Made by a program: the position numbers and the translations under genes | Part shown: positions 6,845-16,552 of the stretch, piece after piece | Numbering within the stretch: position 1 is the stretch's first letter | Layout of the letters: every line of letters begins with the position of its first letter | Origin: Pseudomonadota bacterium | GTDB taxonomy: Bacteria; Myxococcota; Myxococcia; Myxococcales; Myxococcaceae | Reading direction: 5' to 3' | Assembly: GCA_023424585.1 (NCBI GenBank) | Contig: JAFADT010000568.1 | Span: forward strand, 1-20,733 | DNA: 20,733 nt | The notes under the pieces: model-generated | Databases searched by the model: none | What the model was told of the DNA's origin: nothing | The model's input: the letters and a program-made list of their open reading frames with translations, nothing else

Positions 6845-7486
6845 ATGTCGGGAATGACGCGGCGCTGGGGCCTGGCCCTGGCGGTGGTGCTGGCGGCGGG
6901 CGTCGCCGGCGCCGAGGAATGGGACACGGTGGCCACGACGCCCTACCTGATCAAGGTGCGGCCCCGTCCGGGGACGAAGGCGAAGGACATCTGGGCGGAG
7001 GGGGAGCTCCGGGTGAGCGCGGCGCAGGTGCAGACGGCGCTGGAGGACGCGGAGTCGTACCGGCTCTGGATGCCGTACGTGAAGGAGTCGCGGGTGGTGC
7101 GGCCCACGGACGACGGCGGGCGGCTCACGTACACGCGGCTGGACCTGCCGGTGGTGTCCTCGCGCGACTACATCTCGCACGTGGTGACGGAGTCGAAGGT
7201 CGCGCCGGACGGGACGGGCGCGTACCAGCAGCGCTGGAAGGCGGAGCCGGACGCGTTCCCCGCCAGGCGGGACGTGGTGCGGCTGCGGCTGAATGAAGGC
7301 AGCTGGAAGGTGGAGCCGAAGGGCGAGGGCTCCTCCTGGGTCGTCTACAAGTTCACGGTGGACCCGGCGGGCTCCGTCCCGGGGTTCCTGGCCAGCCTGG
7401 GACAGAAGGACGCGGTGGTGGACACGCTGCGCGCGGTGGAGAAGCGGGCGAGGACGATGCCCGTGGAGCCGCCTCCCGCGGAGTAG
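6845..7486 (+). CDS. Secreted START/SRPBCC-domain lipid-binding protein
   Basis: A 213-residue protein. It has an N-terminal signal peptide ([20 protein letters not shown], cleavage predicted after Ala23) and then a single START-like domain filling the rest. Conserved START features include the [17 protein letters not shown] segment, the strand [19 protein letters not shown] and the C-terminal helix region [29 protein letters not shown] domains bind lipids or other hydrophobic ligands in a cavity; here it would act in the periplasm or outside. The ligand cannot be read from sequence. Start: ATG 6845, with GAAGGG about 8 nt upstream; ATG 6854 is an alternative with the same signal peptide. Confidence 0.85.
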   Translation: MSGMTRRWGLALAVVLAAGVAGAEEWDTVATTPYLIKVRPRPGTKAKDIWAEGELRVSAAQVQTALEDAESYRLWMPYVKESRVVRPTDDGGRLTYTRLDLPVVSSRDYISHVVTESKVAPDGTGAYQQRWKAEPDAFPARRDVVRLRLNEGSWKVEPKGEGSSWVVYKFTVDPAGSVPGFLASLGQKDAVVDTLRAVEKRARTMPVEPPPAE

Positions 7487-7519
7487 GGGAGGGAGGCGGG
7501 CGGGCCGGGTGTTCCCTCC
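7486..7519 (+). other. G-run segment and weak hairpin after the START gene
   Basis: G-runs at 7486-7489, 7491-7493, 7498-7500, 7502-7504 and 7507-7509 fit a quadruplex pattern. GGAGGGA (7488-7494) can also pair with TCCCTCC (7513-7519) around an 18-base loop. It may help end transcription of the START gene before the damaged gene at 7527. Confidence 0.35.
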
Positions 7520-7526
7520 GGACGCC

Positions 7527-7718
7527 ATGGCTGACAACTCCAGGAGCGAGTGGACGGACGCGACGTGGAACCCGGTGCGCGGCTGCGTGGAGCTGAGCCC
7601 CGGGTGCAAGCACTGCTACGCGGAGGCGCGCGCGGCGCGAAGGCGAGGCCGCTGGATCCCGAGTGGATGCGCGCGGTGCGCGAGCCGCGTGACGCGGCGG
7701 GCGTGGCCTTCTTCATGA
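7527..7718 (+). pseudogene. Remnant of DUF5131 / phage Gp37-Gp68 family gene with internal deletion and frameshift
   Basis: The first 34 or so codons from ATG 7527 read [20 protein letters not shown] and then a Cys-rich GC-x6-C-KHCYAE, the conserved start of DUF5131 proteins. After about base 7634 this frame becomes meaningless and stops at 7716-7718. In the next frame the sequence (7640-7714) reads [20 protein letters not shown] followed by AFF, which resembles the conserved C-terminal end of the same family. Intact members are roughly 230-260 residues, so about 170 residues of the middle are missing and the two ends are joined out of frame. The normal final residues are also lost where the neighbouring gene's stop codon begins (7719). 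It is not expected to encode a working protein. Confidence 0.75.
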
Positions 7719-8207
7719 TCAGATGGAAGGAAACCGCACTCCCGGCAGGACGAGCAGCCGCGTGCCCTCCGCGTCCTGGAGCTCCAGCGTGTAGATGCCG
7801 CGAGCCTCCAGGGGCTGGGCTTCGGCTTCCACGATGATCTGGGTGACTCCGCCTTCGGAGTCGGGCGTCACCTCCATCACTTCCACGACCTTCACGGTCT
7901 GATGATGCGGACCGCTGAGCCTTGCCTTGGCGGTCTTCCCATGCAGGGACGTCCGCCCCGCGAACTCCAACTGCACCGCGACCCGGCGCATGGAGCGAAA
8001 GCTCCTGACCTGGAGTCCCGTGTCCGAGGGACTCGATTCGAGGCCCTTCAGCTCCAACGCCTGGATTCCCCGCTGATCCAAGAGTAGCCCGGAGATCATC
8101 GTCGCCAGTCCTGCGTCAGGACAGAGTTGCTCGGGATGCGAAGTGGCTGCGTCATCGGACACGCCGCCATCCGCGGCTGCCAGAAACGGAAGCAGGAGCA
8201 GGAGCAC
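7719..8207 (-). CDS. Short secreted DUF2381/TIGR02268-like protein (kinase partner)
   Basis: About 162 residues. A Leu-rich signal peptide (LLLLLPFLAAADGG) is followed by a domain that resembles the C-terminal half of the myxobacterial DUF2381/TIGR02268 family: a strand-rich part (RRVAVQLEFAG) and the typical end RIYTLEL-type/VVEVMEV...IIVEAEAQ...LEARGIYTLEL...LLVLPGVRFP. Family members are usually around 280-300 residues, so most of the N-terminal half seems missing while the signal peptide is retained and the frame is intact. Function is unknown. The gene overlaps the end of the kinase. GTG 8207 is chosen because TAGGAGG at the kinase stop is its Shine-Dalgarno, which implies translational coupling. 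An upstream in-frame TTG at 8234 would add MAIRRIGGH and give a more positive signal-peptide start. The family call is from memory of the motif pattern. Confidence 0.7.
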   Translation of the reverse strand: MLLLLLPFLAAADGGVSDDAATSHPEQLCPDAGLATMISGLLLDQRGIQALELKGLESSPSDTGLQVRSFRSMRRVAVQLEFAGRTSLHGKTAKARLSGPHHQTVKVVEVMEVTPDSEGGVTQIIVEAEAQPLEARGIYTLELQDAEGTRLLVLPGVRFPSI

Positions 8208-8215
8208 ATGTCCTC

Positions 8216-9994
8216 CTATTCGTCGTATCGCCAAACGCTCCGCACGGACATCAGGTTGGAAACGACCGCAGTGTTTTCGTCTCCCCCCTCAACCCGAGGA
8301 ACACCCCGCGTGCGGTCATCCAGGAACCAGAGCTCGATACAGACGGGAAATGTTTCACCGGACCTCTTCTGACGCAGTTGGGTGAAACGACCGTAGACCC
8401 GCTTGGAGCCGACATAGAGCGTCCCGGTCAACATGGAGCCCCACTGCACACGCCCCTGGGTGCCGTGCGTGTACACCGCGGCACGTCCCTCGCGGACGGT
8501 GACGAAATCGGAGCGCGTCGTCGGGTCGAAGAAGGCGGCCCACTGGACATCGTCGATGTTCAGCTCACGCATCGCCACCCTCGCATTCTCCGGACAGTCC
8601 TCGGCGGGAGGCGTGGGCCGGTCCACCAGGGGCGCGCTGGCGCAGGCCATGCCCGCCATGCAGGACGCGAGGGTCGCGGCCTTGAACGCACGAGCGGGCT
8701 TCGGAGACGGCGGGGCAGGGGGCTTGGTCGTCACGGGAGCGTGTTCCTCTTTCGGGGCCGCCACGGGGGCGGCGACAGGAACACTGTGCGGGCGGTCCGG
8801 CTCGCTCGCCAGTTTATGACCAATGGGGGTGGAAACAATCTCTGGAACCTGTGGGGTTGTATGGCGAGTCCAGCCCCGCAGCAGGACCTCCCAGGTCCCA
8901 GGTCCCGCCAGCAGCAACCCCAGGCACACCACCACGCCCACCCAGCCCCAGGTCGGGAACCGGCGCGGGGGCGCCGCCTCCGGACGCGGCCGGGGCCGGG
9001 GCGCGGGCGTCACGTAGGGCTGCGCGGGCCACTCAGGACGGCGGATCTGATGCGGCGTGCCCGGAATCGCGTCGAAGAGGTGCGCCTCGAACGCGGCCGC
9101 CCCGCCGGACAGCAGCCCCCGCATCAGCTCCGAGTGCGCCGCCTCCCCCGTGCGTGGCCGCTGCTCCGGCTCCTTCTCCAGGAGCCGCAGGATGGCCCGC
9201 GACAGCGGCTCCGGCACCTGCGGGTTGATGTCCCTCGGGGACGGCGGCAGCCGCTCCGTGATGGCCACCGCCAGCAGCTCCGGCTCCTGCCCCGGCGGGA
9301 ACGGGTAGTGCCCCGTGACGGCCCGGTACAGACACACGCCCAGGGCATACAGGTCGTCCGCCTCGCTGTACGGATAGCGCAGCTCCGGCTGCCTCCAGTG
9401 GCGCTGCTGGAAGCGGATGGCCTCCGGGCTGCGCAGGTGCAGCGTCCCCGGGGGCAGGGCGGTGGTCGTGAGCGTCGTGGCCCCCACCTGGTCCCCGGCC
9501 CCGAAGTCGATGAGCACCGGCGTCTGCTCCCGGGCTCGGACCAGGAGGTGCTCCGGCTTCAGGTCCCGGTGCAACACGCCTCGCGCGTGCAACACCCCCA
9601 GCGTCATCGCCACCGAGCCCCCCACCATGACCACCTGCCGGAACGTCGGGTTGACCGTCTCCGCCCAGGTGTGGAGCGCCAGCCCCTCCACCCAATCCAT
9701 GACGAAGTACGGCAGCCCCTCCACCGGATCCGGCCACCGCCCCGTGGCATGCACCCGCACCACGTTCGGGTGCCACGCCCGGTCCAGCAGCAGCGCCATC
9801 TCCCGCAGCGCCCGGGCGGGCTCCGGATGCAGCGACAGCTTGAGCGCGAAGCTCCGCCCCGGCGCGTCCAGCGGCTCCACCCGATAGACGGCGCCATACC
9901 CGCCCACCCCCAACGTCGCCAGCACGCGCCAGCACCCCACCACCGCGCCTGGCTGGAGCGCCCCCGGGAACACCTGTGACCCTTCCTGACTCAT
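8216..9994 (-). CDS. Membrane-anchored Ser/Thr protein kinase with extracytoplasmic C-terminal domain
   Basis: A 592-residue protein. The kinase domain (about residues 20-295) has the Gly-rich loop GVGGYGAVY (29-37), Lys52 in FALKL, HRDLKPEH (142-149), DFG (163-165), a SPE motif (189-191) and DDLYALGVCLYRAVTG. The Mg2+-binding Asn of HRDLKPEN is His149 here. A Pro-rich linker leads to one transmembrane helix (about 349-366), then a Pro/Ala-rich stalk. Next comes a second short hydrophobic, lipobox-like patch (ATLASCMAGMACASAP) and a domain of about 140 residues ending SVWRYDE. The domain outside the membrane is probably a sensor. Start: ATG 9994 (MSQEGSQ), with AAGG 4 nt upstream; in-frame ATG 10012 and GTG 10021 are possible. 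The stop overlaps the Shine-Dalgarno of the next gene, so the two form an operon. Confidence 0.9.
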   Translation of the reverse strand: MSQEGSQVFPGALQPGAVVGCWRVLATLGVGGYGAVYRVEPLDAPGRSFALKLSLHPEPARALREMALLLDRAWHPNVVRVHATGRWPDPVEGLPYFVMDWVEGLALHTWAETVNPTFRQVVMVGGSVAMTLGVLHARGVLHRDLKPEHLLVRAREQTPVLIDFGAGDQVGATTLTTTALPPGTLHLRSPEAIRFQQRHWRQPELRYPYSEADDLYALGVCLYRAVTGHYPFPPGQEPELLAVAITERLPPSPRDINPQVPEPLSRAILRLLEKEPEQRPRTGEAAHSELMRGLLSGGAAAFEAHLFDAIPGTPHQIRRPEWPAQPYVTPAPRPRPRPEAAPPRRFPTWGWVGVVVCLGLLLAGPGTWEVLLRGWTRHTTPQVPEIVSTPIGHKLASEPDRPHSVPVAAPVAAPKEEHAPVTTKPPAPPSPKPARAFKAATLASCMAGMACASAPLVDRPTPPAEDCPENARVAMRELNIDDVQWAAFFDPTTRSDFVTVREGRAAVYTHGTQGRVQWGSMLTGTLYVGSKRVYGRFTQLRQKRSGETFPVCIELWFLDDRTRGVPRVEGGDENTAVVSNLMSVRSVWRYDE

Positions 9995-10039
9995 GGACCT
10001 TGAAGGTCTCATGAAGGTCACTCAACCTGGAAGGTCACT
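9994..10039 (-). promoter_or_regulatory. Repeated GAAGGTCWC motif at the kinase start
   Basis: GAAGGTCAC or GAAGGTCTC occurs at 10002-10010, 10013-10021 and 10030-10038 on the plus strand, all in one orientation. The first copy is also half of a palindrome, GACCTT-G-AAGGTC (9996-10008), that lies against the kinase start codon. This looks like an operator array or repeated binding site controlling the kinase operon; no cognate factor is known. Confidence 0.4.
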
Positions 10040-10251
10040 TTGGATGGGAGGCTGGAGCCAGCCCTGGGGCGGTGTGCTCTCACGTCAGGAAGTCTCTCCC
10101 GGTGGGCCCGGACGGAATGCTCCCAGCGGAACAGAGGGGGAGTGACCGAAATGTGACATGCAGTGAGCGCGCATCGGGCGGGTGGTGTCAGACGGATTTG
10201 TTGTATTAAGCCGCGTCTCATCGCGGTAATCCCCCCATTCAGGAGTTCCTG
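10040..10251. promoter_or_regulatory. Divergent intergenic region upstream of kinase and HhH lipoprotein
   Basis: No gene is seen. GGCTGG-AG-CCAGCC (10050-10063) is a perfect inverted repeat. Near the lipoprotein gene, the AT-rich TTGTATTAAG (10201-10210) is the best -10-like box, but I see no good -35. It is followed by a small hairpin CCGCG/CGCGG (10211-10226) and the Shine-Dalgarno AGGAG (10241-10245), 6 nt before ATG 10252. Confidence 0.35.
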
Positions 10252-11292
10252 ATGCGTCGTCTTGGCTCAGCCCTTCTCGCCGTGAGCATGCTCGTGGGTT
10301 GTGGTGCGGGTTCCGAAGCTGGAGCCCCCCCCGAGTCCGGCTCCCCCACCCCGTCCACCGAGCAGCAGCAGGCGCCCCTCCTCACGACGACGAACGTCGA
10401 CGTGGCCACCGAGTGCACGGGCATCCTCGAGTTCGCGAACACGGCGTCGTACGCGCTCCTCGACCGCTACCTGCCCAGCAACGTGGTCACCAACATCGTG
10501 AACCGCCGCGCCACCGCGCCGTTCACGTCGCTGGCGGACCTGTCCTCCGTGCCGCTCGTCGGCCCGGCCCGGCTCAAGCAGTTGGAGGGCGGCGCCCGGA
10601 CGCTGGACTACATCGACGCGGACTGTGTCGGCATCATGGATGGCCTCGCCATCTCCCATGACGACCAGGACGCCATCGTGGCGCTGGTGAACAGCATCGA
10701 CGACTCGGAGCTGCACGACGTCCTGCCGGACGCGTGGAACGGCGCCGTGAACCTGCTCAACGCCCGCCCCTTCACCACCGCGCAGCAGATCGCCGACACG
10801 GCGGGCATCGGTGAGGTGAGCTTCCGCAACATCCGCAACTCCGCCACCCTGAGCCGCCCCCTGGAGGCGCTCTTCACCGCCATCAACGCCATCCCCAGCA
10901 ATGGGGCCCAAGGCGCCACCGTGAAGCGCCACTTCGACTGGTGGAACGTCGTCCTCGAGGCCCAGCACTACCGAAACGGCAAGGAGTGTTTCGGCCTGGA
11001 GCCGAGCAGCACCCCGAGCGGCGCCAAGGTCCGCCCGAACCTGGCCGACGCCGCCGAGGTTCGCAGCGCGGTCGCGAACGCCTTCTCCTATGTCCACGGC
11101 AACGACCACGTCTCCACCGAGGTCCGCGACGCGGGCTTCGCGAACCTGGACGCGCTGACCCAGGGCCGCTCCTTCAAGGGCTGCATCGTCGGCTATGATC
11201 TGGAAGGCTCCGTGGGCGGCGGCACCGTCCGCATCTACGTGGACACCGTGAGCGGCTTCAGCGTGATGACCGAGACCTGGTGGGCGGAGTAG
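10252..11292 (+). CDS. Lipoprotein with tandem helix-hairpin-helix repeats
   Basis: A 346-residue protein. It has a lipoprotein signal peptide with lipobox LVGC (Cys17), then a Ser/Pro/Glu/Gln-rich tether to about residue 45. Two ComEA-like helix-hairpin-helix units follow. The first is about 54-115 (LEFANTASYALLDRYLPSNV, then FTSLADLSSVPLVGPARLKQL). The second is about 138-200 (ALVNSIDDSELHDVLPDAW, then FTTAQQIADTAGIGEVSFRNI). The C-terminal ~130 residues (from HFDWWNVVLEAQ) form a separate domain that I do not recognise. HhH motifs usually bind DNA without sequence preference, so a surface role in DNA binding is possible but unproven. The start is supported by AGGAG 6 nt upstream. Confidence 0.82.
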   Translation: MRRLGSALLAVSMLVGCGAGSEAGAPPESGSPTPSTEQQQAPLLTTTNVDVATECTGILEFANTASYALLDRYLPSNVVTNIVNRRATAPFTSLADLSSVPLVGPARLKQLEGGARTLDYIDADCVGIMDGLAISHDDQDAIVALVNSIDDSELHDVLPDAWNGAVNLLNARPFTTAQQIADTAGIGEVSFRNIRNSATLSRPLEALFTAINAIPSNGAQGATVKRHFDWWNVVLEAQHYRNGKECFGLEPSSTPSGAKVRPNLADAAEVRSAVANAFSYVHGNDHVSTEVRDAGFANLDALTQGRSFKGCIVGYDLEGSVGGGTVRIYVDTVSGFSVMTETWWAE

Positions 11293-11321
11293 TCCTCGCC
11301 CCCTGACGTCCTGTCGTCCCG

Positions 11322-11354
11322 AGGCCCCGGGTTCCCTCATGGAGCCCGGGGCCT
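11322..11354 (+). terminator. Hairpin terminator after the HhH lipoprotein gene
   Basis: AGGCCCCGGGTTCC (11322-11335) pairs with GGAGCCCGGGGCCT (11341-11354) over 14 bp, with one G-U wobble and a 5-base loop, followed by TTGTC. It starts 29 bp after the stop codon. Confidence 0.75.
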
Positions 11355-11433
11355 TGTCATGCCCGGAGGCGGGCGTGGCCCCGCCGGGCAGGCCGCTCGC
11401 GCGCGGGCCTGGGAAGGAAACCGTGCATCCCCG

Positions 11434-11455
11434 CGTGTCTACGGGTATAGACACG
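11434..11455 (+). promoter_or_regulatory. Perfect dyad immediately upstream of the HTH gene
   Basis: CGTGTCTA (11434-11441) and TAGACACG (11448-11455) form a perfect 8-bp inverted repeat around 6 bp. Only four bases separate it from the ATG at 11460, and there is no Shine-Dalgarno. It could be an autoregulatory operator overlapping the promoter of a leaderless mRNA, or an RNA hairpin abutting the start codon. Confidence 0.6.
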
Positions 11456-11459
11456 CTCC

Positions 11460-11696
11460 ATGTGCCCCCTGGTGAACACGAAGGACCTGATTGACGCCCA
11501 GGAGGTGGCGGGCCTGCTGCGCCTGCGCCACCCCAACAGCGTCAGCACGTACCTGCGCCGCTATCCAGACATGCCCCGTCCGGTGCTCGACCTGGGCGCC
11601 GGGCGCCCGCGCCTCTGGCTCAAACCCCAGATGCTCCGCTGGGCCCGCGCCCGCCAGGCCGCCACCTCTGACTCAAGCTCCCGAGGCTCCCGATGA
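11460..11696 (+). CDS. Small helix-turn-helix DNA-binding protein (excisionase/MerR-like)
   Basis: A 78-residue protein. Residues 8-66 look like a winged-helix DNA-binding domain of the small MerR/AlpA kind: LIDAQEVAGLLRLRHPNSVSTYLRRYPDMP has the helix-turn-helix pattern, and DLGAGRPRLWLKPQMLRWARA is the wing plus final helix. A Ser-rich tail follows. It probably regulates transcription. The stop overlaps the next gene's start (ATGA, 11693-11696), so the two are translationally coupled. ATG 11460 is the only reasonable start; a perfect dyad ends 4 bp before it. The target is unknown, and self-regulation is the simplest inference. Confidence 0.75.
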   Translation: MCPLVNTKDLIDAQEVAGLLRLRHPNSVSTYLRRYPDMPRPVLDLGAGRPRLWLKPQMLRWARARQAATSDSSSRGSR

Positions 11697-12694
11697 CCAC
11701 CGCCACCCCCCGAACCGCCCCCGCCGTCCTCCCCGGGCCCAATGACGCCTGCTGGTGCGGCAGCGGCTCCAAGTACAAGAAGTGCCACCGCGGCGCGGAC
11801 ACCGTGGAGGCCCGCAAGAGGGGCGCGGACACCCAGCGCAAGGGCATCCGCCCCGGCATCGTCAGCCCGCGCCGCGTGGTGCCCCTCTCCATCCCCCGGC
11901 CGGACTACGCGGACTCGCTGAGCGGCCGTCCCTCGCGCTCGCGCAACGAGCCGGACGTGAAGTCCCCGGACGTCATCGCCCGCATGCGCCGCGCCTGCCA
12001 GGCCGCCGCCCAGGTGCTGGTGGAGACCGCGCAGCACGTGCGCGTGGGCATCACCACGGACGAGCTGGACGCCATCGCGCACGAGGCCTACCTCAAGCGC
12101 GGCGGGTACCCCAGCACGCTCAACTACCACAAGTTCCCCAAGTCGCTCTGCACCTCGGTCAACGAGGTCATCTGCCACGGCATCCCCGACAGCCGCGCGC
12201 TGGAGGACGGCGACATCGTCAACCTGGACATCACCATCTACCTGGACGGCGTCCACGGCGACTGCTCGGCCACGTACCTCGTGGGCAACGTGGAGCCCCA
12301 GCACCAGCGCCTGGTGCAGATCGCCAGGGAGTGCCTGGACATCGGCATCGCCGCGGTGAAGCCGGGCCGGCCCATCAGCGACATCGGCCGCGCGGTGGAG
12401 GCCCACGCCGTGAAGAACGGCACCAGCGTGGTGCGCGCCTACTGCGGCCACGGCATCGGCGAGACGTTCCACACGTCCCTCCAGGTGCCGCACTACTACG
12501 AGCCCGAGGCCAGCACCCTCATGCAGCCCGGGATGATCTTCACCGTGGAGCCGATGATCAACCAGGGCCACTGGGACCACCGCACGTGGAACGACGACTG
12601 GACCGTCGTCACCGCGGACGGCATGCGCAGCGCCCAGTTCGAGCACACGCTGCTCGTCACCGACACGGGCGCGGAGATCCTCACCCTCCCCTGA
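11693..12694 (+). CDS. map: Type I methionine aminopeptidase with N-terminal SEC-C zinc motif
   Basis: A 333-residue enzyme that removes the initiator Met from new proteins. Residues 20-32 form a SEC-C motif (CWCGSGSKYKKCH), a zinc-binding element also found at the end of SecA and thought to help ribosome association. The catalytic pita-bread domain starts near 95. Its metal ligands are all present: Asp179, Asp190, His253 (CGHGIGETFH), Glu286 (FTVEPMIN) and Glu317 (FEHTLLVT). The substrate-contacting His is His162 (CHGIP). The linker (35-90) is Arg-rich. The first codon overlaps the stop of the HTH gene. Bacteria often carry more than one MetAP; whether this is the housekeeping copy cannot be told here. 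Confidence 0.95.
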   Translation: MTTATPRTAPAVLPGPNDACWCGSGSKYKKCHRGADTVEARKRGADTQRKGIRPGIVSPRRVVPLSIPRPDYADSLSGRPSRSRNEPDVKSPDVIARMRRACQAAAQVLVETAQHVRVGITTDELDAIAHEAYLKRGGYPSTLNYHKFPKSLCTSVNEVICHGIPDSRALEDGDIVNLDITIYLDGVHGDCSATYLVGNVEPQHQRLVQIARECLDIGIAAVKPGRPISDIGRAVEAHAVKNGTSVVRAYCGHGIGETFHTSLQVPHYYEPEASTLMQPGMIFTVEPMINQGHWDHRTWNDDWTVVTADGMRSAQFEHTLLVTDTGAEILTLP

Positions 12695-12719
12695 GGTCTG
12701 CCCGCTGCTGGAACACCCC

Positions 12720-12755
12720 CGGGCCCCGGACGCGCCTTGACGCCTCCGGGGCCCG
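12720..12755. terminator. Bidirectional terminator between map and the pullulanase gene
   Basis: CGGGCCCCGGA (12720-12730) and TCCGGGGCCCG (12745-12755) form a perfect 11-bp stem with a 14-base loop, followed by CTTCATTTC on the plus strand. It lies between the convergent ends of map (12694) and the pullulanase gene (12781). Confidence 0.75.
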
Positions 12756-12780
12756 CTTCATTTCAAGGCGGTGACCTCCG

Positions 12781-16227
<3,447 letters not shown>

Positions 16228-16552
16228 GGGAAACCTCCAGGGGGATGGAAATCTCCGTCACGGTAGCAGCCGCTCCTGTCGCGGGCGGCCCTGGGGGCGT
16301 TTCACGGTTTGGGTGACCTCCTGGATAGGTCGGGTCGGGACCCGCGCATCCACCCCAGGACGTCGGATGCAGGAGGCCATGAAACGAGACGCAGTGCGAC
16401 ATGGGCCGCGCCCTCCGTTGAGTCCGCTCGCGCCATGCGTCACACGGATGTGAGGAGGAAGACATTGGGGGCGTGCCGCGTTGCGGCATCAGCCGATTGT
16501 TCCGACGACCCTTCACCCATTCCAAGACTGTTGGATACAGTGCCCCGCCCAG
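16228..16552. promoter_or_regulatory. Divergent control region between pullulanase and amylase
   Basis: About 325 bp with no convincing gene. It contains CGGGTC-GG-GACCCG (16331-16344), a perfect short palindrome suited to an operator, and two Shine-Dalgarno-like runs on the plus strand. AGGAGG (16371-16376) precedes a 24-codon open frame (16379-16453) by only 2 nt, and GAGGAGG (16452-16458) has no recognisable gene after it. GGATACAG (16533-16540) is a possible -10 near the amylase start. No regulator gene lies in the region. Confidence 0.4.

Noticed and set aside
7550..7837. 95-codon plus frame across the DUF5131 remnant treated as a gene
   Set aside because: Only its middle (7640-7714) resembles the DUF5131 C-terminus. 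The start lies in a shifted frame of the N-terminal part and the end is antisense to the DUF2381-like gene.
16379..16453. 24-codon open frame with AGGAGG upstream, between pulA and the amylase
   Set aside because: Spacing to the ATG is only 2 nt and the peptide (Arg/Pro-rich) has no family. A leader peptide is possible but unsupported.
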